Part shown: piece by piece, positions 17,039 to 24,589 of the stretch
How the letters are laid out: every line of letters begins with the position of its first letter
Numbering within the stretch: position 1 is the first letter of the stretch
Assembly: GCA_023399095.1 (NCBI GenBank)
Contig: JAEWQS010000078.1
Span: 1 to 53,706, forward strand
Direction of reading: 5' to 3'
DNA from: Bacillota bacterium
GTDB taxonomy: Bacteria; Bacillota; Clostridia; Christensenellales; SZUA-584
DNA length: 53,706 bases
The notes under the pieces: generated by a model
Seen by the model: the letters and a program-made list of their open reading frames with translations, nothing else
What the model was told of the DNA's origin: nothing
Databases searched by the model: none
Program-made: the position numbers and the translations under genes

Positions 17039-17060
17039 AATGCGGCCTGAAGGCCGCATT
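17039..17060 (+). promoter_or_regulatory. Hairpin enclosing the gltX start codon
   Basis: AATGCGGCC (17039-17047) pairs perfectly with GGCCGCATT (17052-17060) around a TGAA loop, giving nine base pairs. The ATG at 17040-17042 is in the stem, directly after GAAAGGAG at 17027-17034. No T run follows. In the folded state the start codon should be hidden. Confidence 0.6.
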
Positions 17061-18518
17061 GCTGTATTTATGAGTCAAATCAGAACACGTTTTGCCCCCA
17101 GCCCCACCGGCTATCTACATATTGGCGGACTTCGTACCGCGCTTTACGCGTGGTTGTTTGCGCGTAAAAACGGCGGTGCTTTCATATTGCGTATTGAAGA
17201 CACCGATACCGGCCGCGAAGTGGAGGGCGCAAAGGATGTGATATTTTCAACGCTGCGCCAAACAGGGCTTGATTACGACGAAGGCCCTGATGTCGGCGGT
17301 CCCTTTGGCCCGTATATTCAAAGTGAGAGAGCGGATATCTATAAACAGCACGCCGAAATGCTGGTCAAACGCGGCGCCGCTTACCGCTGCTTTTGCACGA
17401 AGGAGCGCCTCGCGGAGGAGCGCGCCAAGGCCGAGGCCAATGGTGAAGCCTACACATACAACAAGCACTGCTTTTACTTATCTGAAGAAGAGATTCAGCG
17501 CCGTATTGATGCGGGTGAGCCTTTCGTCATCCGTCAGAACATCCCGCGCACAGGGGAAACCACGTATACAGACGCGGTGTTCGGCGACATCACCGTACCC
17601 AATGCAGACCTTGACGACAATGTGCTGCTCAAGGCGGACGGCATGCCGACATACAATCTCGCCAACGTGGTGGATGATCATTTGATGGGTATCACTCACG
17701 TCATCCGCGGGATTGAGTATCTATCATCCACGCCCAAGTACAACCATTTGTACCGTGCTTTTGACTGGGAAATCCCTATGTATATTCATCTGCCCGTTGT
17801 GATGAAGGACAAACAGCGTAAGCTATCAAAGCGCCACGGTGACGCGTCGTTTGATGATTTCATCAAAAAAGGATACTTAAAAGAGGCGCTGATCAACTAT
17901 ATCGCTCTTCTTGGTTGGAGCCCGGGCACAGATCAGGAAATTTTCACGCTTGGAGAACTGATCAACGCTTTCTCAATTGAGGGCCTGTCCAAGTCGTCCG
18001 CAATATTCGATGTAGACAAGCTCACTTGGATGAACGCGCAATATATCCGCGCACTCACTAAGGAAGACTTTATTGACATAGCGATGCCGTATTTCAAGGA
18101 AGCAGGCGTGAAAGCGTTTGACCTTGATCTTATTGCAGAGATCATACAGCCGCGTCTGGAACGGCTCGACGAGATACCGGCAAAGCTGCCTTTTCTCAAT
18201 GAAATGCCTGATTATGACCTATCTCTTTTTGCGCACAAACGCATGAAAACGGACGCTGAAGCGGCGTTGCCTGTACTCAAAGAGGCACAGGCGCTGCTCC
18301 AAGCCCAAACTGATTATTCACTGGATGCACTTAAGGAAGCACTGCAATCGCTCGTCGAAAAGCTTGGCATCAAGAATGGCCAGCTGCTCTGGCCGCTGCG
18401 CATTGCCATTACTGGCACAGAGGTGACGCCGGGCGGCGCAGTGGAAGCCGCTTGTTTGCTGGGAAAGCAGGAAACCTTGCGGCGGCTTGCTCTGAGCATT
18501 GCAAAACTTGAAAATTAG
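17040..18518 (+). CDS. gltX: Glutamyl-tRNA synthetase
   Basis: A 492-residue class I synthetase charging tRNA-Glu. It has HIGG at 27-30 (GYLHIGGLRTALYAW) and KLSKR at 261-265, followed by a helical anticodon-binding domain. Of two in-frame starts, ATG 17040 has a strong GAAAGGAG but lies inside a nine-base-pair hairpin and adds ten unusual residues (MRPEGRIAVF); ATG 17070 gives the normal N terminus (MSQIRTRFAPSPTG) but has no binding site of its own. I keep 17040 because of the ribosome binding site. It ends at a bidirectional terminator and is probably cotranscribed with glnS. Confidence 0.95.
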   Translation: MRPEGRIAVFMSQIRTRFAPSPTGYLHIGGLRTALYAWLFARKNGGAFILRIEDTDTGREVEGAKDVIFSTLRQTGLDYDEGPDVGGPFGPYIQSERADIYKQHAEMLVKRGAAYRCFCTKERLAEERAKAEANGEAYTYNKHCFYLSEEEIQRRIDAGEPFVIRQNIPRTGETTYTDAVFGDITVPNADLDDNVLLKADGMPTYNLANVVDDHLMGITHVIRGIEYLSSTPKYNHLYRAFDWEIPMYIHLPVVMKDKQRKLSKRHGDASFDDFIKKGYLKEALINYIALLGWSPGTDQEIFTLGELINAFSIEGLSKSSAIFDVDKLTWMNAQYIRALTKEDFIDIAMPYFKEAGVKAFDLDLIAEIIQPRLERLDEIPAKLPFLNEMPDYDLSLFAHKRMKTDAEAALPVLKEAQALLQAQTDYSLDALKEALQSLVEKLGIKNGQLLWPLRIAITGTEVTPGGAVEAACLLGKQETLRRLALSIAKLEN

Positions 18519-18522
18519 CAAC

Positions 18523-18557
18523 AAAAAACGGCTGAATCCATATTCGGGCCGTTTTTT
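18523..18557. terminator. Bidirectional intrinsic terminator after gltX
   Basis: AAAAAACGGC pairs with GCCGTTTTTT, ten base pairs, with an inner imperfect extension. A/T runs on both sides allow it to end gltX (+) and the small membrane-peptide gene (-). Confidence 0.85.
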
Positions 18558-18564
18558 AACTATT

Positions 18565-18702
18565 TTAGTTGACTCCTATTGTGATCCCGGGAGTCACCAT
18601 CGGGGAGGACTGTGGCTGATTCAAAAAAAAGATTGTTCCCACAGCCGCACCGGCTATGATTATTAAAATCACCAGCAGGACAGCGGCAGTCTTCTTTTTC
18701 AT
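18565..18702 (-). CDS. Small single-pass membrane peptide, 45 residues
   Basis: A short frame opening with MKKKTAAVLLVILIIIAGAA, continuing with a second hydrophobic part GTIFF and a Pro/Ser/Gln-rich tail ending GVN. It has one membrane segment (residues 6-27) with a positively charged inside start. AAGGAGTCGCTCT, a strong ribosome binding site, precedes the ATG at 18702, and the gene lies between its own AT-rich upstream region and a bidirectional terminator, so it looks real and monocistronic. I do not recognise a family. The tail resembles those of other small membrane proteins but supports no function. Confidence 0.65.
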   Translation of the reverse strand: MKKKTAAVLLVILIIIAGAAVGTIFFLNQPQSSPMVTPGITIGVN

Positions 18703-18805
18703 AGAGCGACTCCTTAAACTTTATATAATTGCATTTATTATTATAACACACATGAAAAAAAAGCTAACCTTGTTCGAGCATTGTTCATAAATATGACACA
18801 CTTCC

Positions 18806-20479
18806 TTAGAACAAGCCGTCTATGCGTCCTTCATCATCGATCGTAATCTGCTCGGCAGCGGGATTTTTGGGCAAGCCCGGCATTGTCATCATATCTCCCG
18901 CAAGCACCACGATAAAACCCGCACCCGCCGAAAGCTTGATATTGCGCACTGTAAATATAAAGCCGCTGGGTCTTCCAATAAGCTTGGGGTCGTGCGACAG
19001 TGAATACTGCGTCTTCGCAATGCATATCGGAAGCTGCCCATAGCCGTTTTTACTGAGTGTTTCGATGGCTCTGGTCACGCCCGCCGAATAATGCACCTCG
19101 CTTGCGCCATATATCGTTTTGGCGAGTTTTTCGATTTTAACGGGTATATCGTCGCACAGCTCATACGGATGTTTGGGGCTGCTCTTCTGTGCGATACGTA
19201 TCACTTCCTCAGCAAGCGCCACGCCGCCCTCTCCACCTTTTTCCCACACCTCGGTGGGCACAGCTGTCACGCCTCTGGCACGGCACAGTTTTTGCACAAG
19301 CGCAACTTCCTCAGGCGTATCCGTTACAAACCTGTTGATCGCCACAGTCACAGGCAGACCGTAATAGTCTTTTATATTCTCAATATGCTTATCGAGATTT
19401 TGCATACCGCGAATCAATGCGTCTTCATCGGGTTGGCTAAGTTCGGCCTTTTGCTTGCCGCCGTGAGATTTCAGCGCGCGTATCGTCACCACAATCACCG
19501 CCGCGTCCGGCCATAGCCCCGTCTGGCGGCATTTGATATCAAGAAACTTCTCTGCGCCAAGGTCGGCACCGAAGCCCGCTTCGGTCACCACATAATCGGC
19601 AAGATGCATCGCCATATTTGTCGCGATGTAGCTGTTGCATCCATGGGCAATGTTGGCAAAAGGGCCGCCGTGCATGAGACACAGTGTCTGCTCAAGCGTC
19701 TGCACGAGATTGGGCTTTATCGCATCCTTAAGCAGTGCTGCCATTGCTCCGGCAGCTTTGAGATCACCCGCCGTGACAGGGCGCTCATCGTACGTATATG
19801 CCACCTTGATGCGCGAAAGGCGCTTTTTTAAATCATGAAGATCACTCGCGAGACAAAGCACCGCCATTACCTCGGATGCGGCCGTAATATCGAAGCTGTC
19901 TTCACGCGGCATGCCGTTGGCACGGCCGCCAAGACCGCAAGTGATAAACCTTAATTGTCTGTCGTTGATATCCATACACCGCTTAATCGTGATACGACGC
20001 AGGTCCATATTCAGCGTGTTGCCGTGCTGAATATGGTTGTCCACAAGCGCGCAAAGCAGGTTGTTCGCTGCCGTGACCGCGTGAATATCGCCTATAAAAT
20101 GCAGGTTGATATCCTCCATCGGTATCACTTGGGCGTATCCGCCGCCGGCTGCGCCCCCCTTCATGCCAAACACAGGCCCAAGAGAAGGTTCTCTCAGCGT
20201 AAGGCAAACTTTTTTACCGCATTTTTTGAGCGCGTCGGCAAGGCCGATAGACACCGTTGTTTTGCCTTCACCGGCAGGTGTCGGGTTAATCGCGGATACC
20301 AAAATCAGCTTGGCTTCGCCTTTTCCCTTCATGCGTTCCAGTATCGACAGTGATACCTTTGCTTTTTTATAGCCAAATGGAATGAGTTCGTTTTCGAGAA
20401 TGCCCGCGCTTTGGGCTATCTGCTGAATAGGCACCAGCTCCGCTTCTCTGGCAATCTCAAGGTCTGTTTTGTACTGCAT
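18806..20479 (-). CDS. fhs: Formate-tetrahydrofolate ligase
   Basis: A 557-residue enzyme that joins formate to tetrahydrofolate using ATP, giving 10-formyl-THF for purine synthesis, initiator formyl-Met-tRNA or the methyl branch of acetogenic metabolism. The phosphate-binding loop TPAGEGKT is at 67-74; EPSLGPVFGMKGGAAGGGYAQ-like sequence and the C-terminal AGFIVVLAGDMMTMPGLP segment are family hallmarks. Length is normal. No other Wood-Ljungdahl genes are nearby, so its pathway cannot be decided from this window. The 20-base gap to the upstream GGDEF gene suggests cotranscription. Confidence 0.97.
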   Translation of the reverse strand: MQYKTDLEIAREAELVPIQQIAQSAGILENELIPFGYKKAKVSLSILERMKGKGEAKLILVSAINPTPAGEGKTTVSIGLADALKKCGKKVCLTLREPSLGPVFGMKGGAAGGGYAQVIPMEDINLHFIGDIHAVTAANNLLCALVDNHIQHGNTLNMDLRRITIKRCMDINDRQLRFITCGLGGRANGMPREDSFDITAASEVMAVLCLASDLHDLKKRLSRIKVAYTYDERPVTAGDLKAAGAMAALLKDAIKPNLVQTLEQTLCLMHGGPFANIAHGCNSYIATNMAMHLADYVVTEAGFGADLGAEKFLDIKCRQTGLWPDAAVIVVTIRALKSHGGKQKAELSQPDEDALIRGMQNLDKHIENIKDYYGLPVTVAINRFVTDTPEEVALVQKLCRARGVTAVPTEVWEKGGEGGVALAEEVIRIAQKSSPKHPYELCDDIPVKIEKLAKTIYGASEVHYSAGVTRAIETLSKNGYGQLPICIAKTQYSLSHDPKLIGRPSGFIFTVRNIKLSAGAGFIVVLAGDMMTMPGLPKNPAAEQITIDDEGRIDGLF

Positions 20480-20499
20480 CTTGATGTCACTTTCCTTAT

Positions 20500-21663
20500 T
20501 TATAGTTGGCAGTTGATTCCGCCGGATATCGCTTTGCTTTGCTTATTTTTATACATCAGTTCATCGATCTTCGCAAATATGTCTTTGGCACTGAGGCCGC
20601 GGACATTTGTGAAAAGCTTAAAACCAATGCTGAAACTCAGTTCATACGGAAGTTTGTTTTCGATATTATAACGGCGCACGTTTTCCTGCAAACGCTTGAT
20701 CACACGGTCAGGCGTTTGCGCACCGCACCGATCCAGCACGATCATAAATTCGTCACCGCCGTACCTCGCCACAAAATCTCCTCGGCGCACGCTTTTTTTG
20801 AGCAGCGCCGACGCATTAATGAGTGCTTTATCGCCTTGCAAATGCCCATATGTGTCGTTTATGGATTTGAAATGGTCAATATCCAGCATCAATGCCGCGA
20901 AACAAGCGTTATACTCCGTCCCCTGTGCGTTTCTATACACTGAAAGTAAGTCTTCCACATACGCATCGAGATACTTTCTGTTATGCAGCCCCGTCAGATG
21001 ATCCAAGTTCATCTTTTCATTCAGAGAAAACAGCTGAAGCAACAGAAGGCCGACTGCCACGGCTGGCCAGATGACAGACTCTTCAAGATGAAAAACCAAT
21101 TCCACAATGCCCACCGCCGATACGGCAATCAATATCAGCAGATACGAATAGTATTCCCTGTGTTCCATCGTTTTTCTGCTCCGATATAGCAGCACAAAAG
21201 AATACACCACATAGAACAGCGCCGCCGCACTCATCACATGAAAACAGGGCCCCTGCTCATATATATTCCCATTCTTAAACGCAAAAACCATGCCGTTTGA
21301 GAAATTAGCCACCAAAAGCACCGCAAAGATAAGCAGCGGTACGCTCATCACGACAAAACCGCGGCTCTTTATTCTGTGCCCGCTACGGTAAGTGCAAAAG
21401 AATGCCCACAACTCGCAAAAAAACAAAGAAAGCAATAACAAGAAAGCCTGCAAAAGGTTAAGCGCCGTTTGAACGGCTTCGCCTTGCAGCCTCATCGCAA
21501 TTATCACAGCCGAATTAATGATGAGCAGCAGCATATCGCAAATAATCAGAATCCGAAACAAGCGCTGTCGCACCAGTTTCTCTCCGCCATTTTTGATATT
21601 GTTGTATAAAACCACGGCCAGGATTAACAGCGATATGATATTGATATCATATTGCATAAACAT
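20500..21663 (-). CDS. Membrane-bound GGDEF diguanylate cyclase
   Basis: A 387-residue protein. About residues 5-212 form seven or eight membrane helices, an uncharacterised sensing module, followed by a GGDEF domain that makes cyclic di-GMP from two GTP. The active-site motif is intact (YGGDEF, 302-306), the upstream signature FKSINDTYGHLQGD is present and RxxD at 293-296, five residues before GGDEF, is the feedback-inhibition I-site. No EAL or HD-GYP domain is fused. The start ATG has AAAGGTAGGG upstream. It directly precedes fhs on the same strand, with no obvious functional link. Confidence 0.92.
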   Translation of the reverse strand: MFMQYDINIISLLILAVVLYNNIKNGGEKLVRQRLFRILIICDMLLLIINSAVIIAMRLQGEAVQTALNLLQAFLLLLSLFFCELWAFFCTYRSGHRIKSRGFVVMSVPLLIFAVLLVANFSNGMVFAFKNGNIYEQGPCFHVMSAAALFYVVYSFVLLYRSRKTMEHREYYSYLLILIAVSAVGIVELVFHLEESVIWPAVAVGLLLLQLFSLNEKMNLDHLTGLHNRKYLDAYVEDLLSVYRNAQGTEYNACFAALMLDIDHFKSINDTYGHLQGDKALINASALLKKSVRRGDFVARYGGDEFMIVLDRCGAQTPDRVIKRLQENVRRYNIENKLPYELSFSIGFKLFTNVRGLSAKDIFAKIDELMYKNKQSKAISGGINCQL

Positions 21664-21754
21664 AGATTAACCCTACCTTTGCTCAAGCCGTTATTATTAT
21701 ATATTTGTTAACTTCATAATACAATGAATTTTGCAAAAACAACAGCCTCACTTG

Positions 21755-21783
21755 TTGACACACTCTTATAGCAACTATATAAT
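21755..21783 (+). promoter_or_regulatory. Perfect consensus sigmaA promoter of the DeoR-family gene
   Basis: TTGACA, a 17-base spacer and TATAAT, with no mismatch. The predicted leader is about 50 bases and contains a GT-rich repeated tract (GGTTGGTTTGTGTTGG). The fit implies strong unrepressed transcription and hence probably active repression, possibly by the DeoR product itself. Confidence 0.85.
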
Positions 21784-21840
21784 AGCTATTGGTTGGTTTG
21801 TGTTGGTTTTCGTTTGTATTTTACTGCAAGGAGAAGGTTG

Positions 21841-22602
21841 ATGAGTGATCACTTGACACAAGACAGACGAGATTATATTGAACGAAAGCTGAGCGTCGAG
21901 GGAAGCGTAAAAGCCTCTGAGCTTGCAGAACTTTTTGCAGTCACTTCCGAAACCATTCGCAAGGATTTCATCTACCTTGAACGCAAAGGTGTCGCAAAGA
22001 AGACATATGGCGGAGCTGTTTCTTCAAGCACGATGTATGAGCCCAGCTTCAAAGAAAAATCCGTCACGAATCTTGATGAAAAAACACGTATCGCTTCAAA
22101 AGCCCTGGAACGCATTGAAAGCGGTATGTCTCTGATACTCGACGGCGGCTCCACAGTGTTTACGCTCGCGCGGGCGCTCGCCATCAAAAAGGATCTCACT
22201 GTGTTTACCAACGGGTTAAAAGCCGCGCAGATTCTTGATGAATTTGGCATTACGACATATCTGCTTGGCGGCATGATCCGCCACAACAGTAATTCCATCG
22301 TGGGCAGTTGGGCCATGCGCAGCCTTGCAGAAATTCGTGTGGATTTGGCCATACTAGGTACAAGCGGCTTTTATGACCGCCCCGGCCCGTGTGTGGAAAA
22401 CTTCTTTGAAGCCGATTTAAAGCAAGCAATGATCCAAGCAGGCAACCGCGTTGTGGTGCTGGGTGACGCAAGCAAGTCCACCACGCAGGCTGTCATCGAA
22501 TTTGCGAAATGGCAGCAGATTGATGAGTTTATCACGGACAGCCGAATAGACAGCGAATCGCTTGAAAAGATACAGCAAAGCACGGCTGTTACCGTAGTTT
22601 AA
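21841..22602 (+). CDS. DeoR-family transcriptional repressor
   Basis: A 253-residue regulator. An N-terminal winged helix-turn-helix (about residues 6-57: RRDYIERKLSVEGSVKASEL, VTSETIRKDFIYLE) precedes a sugar-phosphate-sensing domain of the DeoRC type, with the typical MSLILDGGSTVFTLARAL and AILGTSGF segments. DeoR regulators usually respond to a phosphorylated sugar and repress the adjacent catabolic gene. The ATG at 21841 follows AAGGAGAAGG. The next gene, 25 bases on, is a sugar-phosphate-type dehydrogenase, so the effector is probably its substrate or product. Confidence 0.92.
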   Translation: MSDHLTQDRRDYIERKLSVEGSVKASELAELFAVTSETIRKDFIYLERKGVAKKTYGGAVSSSTMYEPSFKEKSVTNLDEKTRIASKALERIESGMSLILDGGSTVFTLARALAIKKDLTVFTNGLKAAQILDEFGITTYLLGGMIRHNSNSIVGSWAMRSLAEIRVDLAILGTSGFYDRPGPCVENFFEADLKQAMIQAGNRVVVLGDASKSTTQAVIEFAKWQQIDEFITDSRIDSESLEKIQQSTAVTVV

Positions 22603-22627
22603 AGAGATTTATAATTTGGAGGATTTT

Positions 22628-23884
22628 ATGTTAACAAAAGCAGTCAGAATCTATGGTATCGAGGATCTTCGATTGGAAACTTTTGAGCTTCCGCCGATCA
22701 AAGAAGACGAAATACTGGCAAAGGTTATATCAGACAGCTTGTGCATGTCGTCGTTTAAAGCGGCTGAACTGGGCCCTGCCCATAAGCGCGTTCCCAACGA
22801 TGTGGCGCAAAATCCCACAATTCTGGGACATGAGTTCTGCGGCGAAATTGTTGAAGTCGGCACAAAATGGCAAGACCAGTTCTCACCGGGCGATAAATTT
22901 TCCATTCAGCCTGCGCTTAACTACAAAGGCTCGCAGGACGCACCCGGCTATTCGTTCCGATACATAGGCGGCGATGCCACATATGTCGTGATCCCCGCAG
23001 AAGTTATGACACAGCAATGCCTGCTTAAATACAATTCCGACGCATTCTTTTACGGTTCACTCGCAGAGCCTATGAGCTGCATCGTCGGCACCTTCCACGC
23101 GTTTTATCACACGCGCCTTGGCGAATATGTGCATGATATGGGCATCGTGGAAGGCGGCAACATGGCGATACTCGCGGGCGTAGGCCCGATGGGTCTTGGT
23201 GCGATTGACTATGCGCTGCATTGCGACCGCCGCCCTAAGCTGCTGGTCGTCACGGATATCGATGACGCTCGCTTGGAGCGAGCCAAACGTATCTATACGG
23301 TGGAAGAAGCGGCACGAATGGGCGTGGCGCTGCACTATTTCAATACCAAAGAACCTGCCGCATTCAATGAGATGATGGCACTCACGGATGGCAAAGGCTA
23401 TAACGACGTGCTTGTGATGGCGCCTGTTGCACCTGTCATTGAAATGGGCGACAGGATGCTCTATTTTGACGGCTGTCTTAATTTCTTTGCAGGCCCCACA
23501 GATGCATCATTCTCTGCAATGTTCAATTTCTACAACGTCCACTATTCGTACACACATGTGGTGGGCACGTCAGGCGGCAACACGGACGATATGCGCGAAT
23601 CTCTTGATATGATGGCCCGCGGCCTTATCAATCCTGCGTCTATGATCACGCATGTGGGTGGACTGGATGCCGTTATCGATGCCACGCTCAATCTGCCGCA
23701 CATTCCCGGCGGAAAAAAGCTTATTTATACGCATATATCCATGCCGCTTACGGCCATTGATGATTTTGACAAGAGCGAGGATCCTGTTTTGCAGGAGCTT
23801 GCCAATATCACGAAAAAAGTCGGCGGTTTCTGGTGCACAGAAGCCGAAAAATATCTGCTGACAAACGGAAAGCCCATTGAGTAA
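22628..23884 (+). CDS. Zinc-type dehydrogenase, L-sorbose-1-phosphate reductase-like
   Basis: A 418-residue medium-chain dehydrogenase. Visible elements: GHEFCGEIVEVG zinc-domain motif (about 71-82), the dinucleotide loop GVGPMGLGA (about 193) and the family-specific stretch SDSLCMSSFKAAELGPAHKR in place of the usual ICGSD, which I associate with SorE-like L-sorbose-1-phosphate reductases. The usual sorbose partners (PTS components, a second dehydrogenase) are absent; the only neighbour is the DeoR regulator. The substrate is therefore an inference. The ATG at 22628 is preceded by TTGGAGGATTTT. Confidence 0.8.
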   Translation: MLTKAVRIYGIEDLRLETFELPPIKEDEILAKVISDSLCMSSFKAAELGPAHKRVPNDVAQNPTILGHEFCGEIVEVGTKWQDQFSPGDKFSIQPALNYKGSQDAPGYSFRYIGGDATYVVIPAEVMTQQCLLKYNSDAFFYGSLAEPMSCIVGTFHAFYHTRLGEYVHDMGIVEGGNMAILAGVGPMGLGAIDYALHCDRRPKLLVVTDIDDARLERAKRIYTVEEAARMGVALHYFNTKEPAAFNEMMALTDGKGYNDVLVMAPVAPVIEMGDRMLYFDGCLNFFAGPTDASFSAMFNFYNVHYSYTHVVGTSGGNTDDMRESLDMMARGLINPASMITHVGGLDAVIDATLNLPHIPGGKKLIYTHISMPLTAIDDFDKSEDPVLQELANITKKVGGFWCTEAEKYLLTNGKPIE

Positions 23885-23892
23885 CGAAAATA

Positions 23893-23921
23893 TGGTCAAA
23901 GGTAGCGCTGTCTGGTATAAT
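23893..23921 (+). promoter_or_regulatory. Extended -10 promoter of pgsA
   Basis: TGGTCA, a 17-base spacer and TATAAT preceded by TGG (extended -10). The -10 is in the loop of the inverted repeat at 23903-23937, so the same bases can serve as promoter and as terminator or operator. Confidence 0.5.
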
Positions 23922-23946
23922 GAACAAGACGGCGCTATTTATTTGC
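23903..23946 (+). terminator. Inverted repeat: terminator of the dehydrogenase gene or operator
   Basis: TAGCGC-T-GTCT pairs with AGAC-G-GCGCTA around 13 bases, followed by TTTATTTG. It has terminator shape 18 bases after the dehydrogenase stop, but it also brackets a good extended -10 box, so an operator role for pgsA is possible. Confidence 0.5.
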
Positions 23947-23974
23947 GCTTATTTTACCTGGGGGAGTGGTGGGT

Positions 23975-24517
23975 TTGCCAAGAATACCTTTAAATATACC
24001 CAATATAATCACGCTGTTTCGGTTTGCTTTGGTACCGGTTTCTACAATACTGATTTATTTTGACAAGATGGTACCGGCGCTTATTACCTACATCATCGCC
24101 TGCGCCACCGATCTGCTGGACGGCTATATCGCGCGCAAACAGCATCTTGTGACACAAGCGGGCACGCTGCTTGATCCTCTGGCGGACAAGCTGATGTCTG
24201 TATTCGCGGTGATTGCTTTTACCGCAACGGGTGTCTTGCCCTGGTATGTGCTCGTGGTGATTATCATCAAAGAGCTGCTCATGGTCTTTGGCGGCATTTA
24301 TCTATACTTTAAGGATATCATAGCGCCTGCAAATACATTCGGCAAAATCGCGGCATTCATATTCAATACTTCCGTCGCTTTTACCTTCCTGCACAAACTT
24401 GTGGCGCCATGGCATGTGTATTTCATATGCTTCACGCTCGCATTCATGCTCGCGTCATTGGGACAATACGCCTATTTCAATATGTATAAGAAGCTTAAAG
24501 AAAAGAACGTGGGCTAA
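23975..24517 (+). CDS. pgsA: CDP-diacylglycerol-glycerol-3-phosphate 3-phosphatidyltransferase
   Basis: A membrane enzyme of about 180 residues making phosphatidylglycerol phosphate, the committed step to phosphatidylglycerol. The CDP-alcohol phosphotransferase motif is complete: DLLDGYIAR, then G and DPLAD (pattern DxxDGxxAR-x8-GxxxDxxxD) at about residues 46-73. Five or six membrane helices follow the opening IPNIITLFRFALVPV. Start choice is uncertain: TTG 23975 lies eight bases after GGGGGAG, while in-frame GTG codons at 23966 and 23969 overlap that site. Confidence 0.93.
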   Translation: MPRIPLNIPNIITLFRFALVPVSTILIYFDKMVPALITYIIACATDLLDGYIARKQHLVTQAGTLLDPLADKLMSVFAVIAFTATGVLPWYVLVVIIIKELLMVFGGIYLYFKDIIAPANTFGKIAAFIFNTSVAFTFLHKLVAPWHVYFICFTLAFMLASLGQYAYFNMYKKLKEKNVG

Positions 24518-24540
24518 CGATTTTCTGAAACAAGAACTAA

Positions 24541-24574
24541 AAAAGAGCTTGGACGTATGTTGCCAAGCTCTTTT
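24541..24574. terminator. Bidirectional terminator between pgsA and the convergent gene
   Basis: AAAAGAGCTTGG pairs perfectly with CCAAGCTCTTTT, twelve base pairs with a ten-base loop, flanked by A and T runs on both sides. It serves both pgsA (+) and the propeller-like gene (-). Confidence 0.9.
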
Positions 24575-24589
24575 GATATCTTAATTGAC

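Noticed and set aside
18560..18751. 63-codon minus-strand frame overlapping the small membrane peptide
   Set aside because: It runs through the promoter and ribosome binding site of the 45-residue frame and has low-complexity, Cys/Asn-rich content with no start signal.
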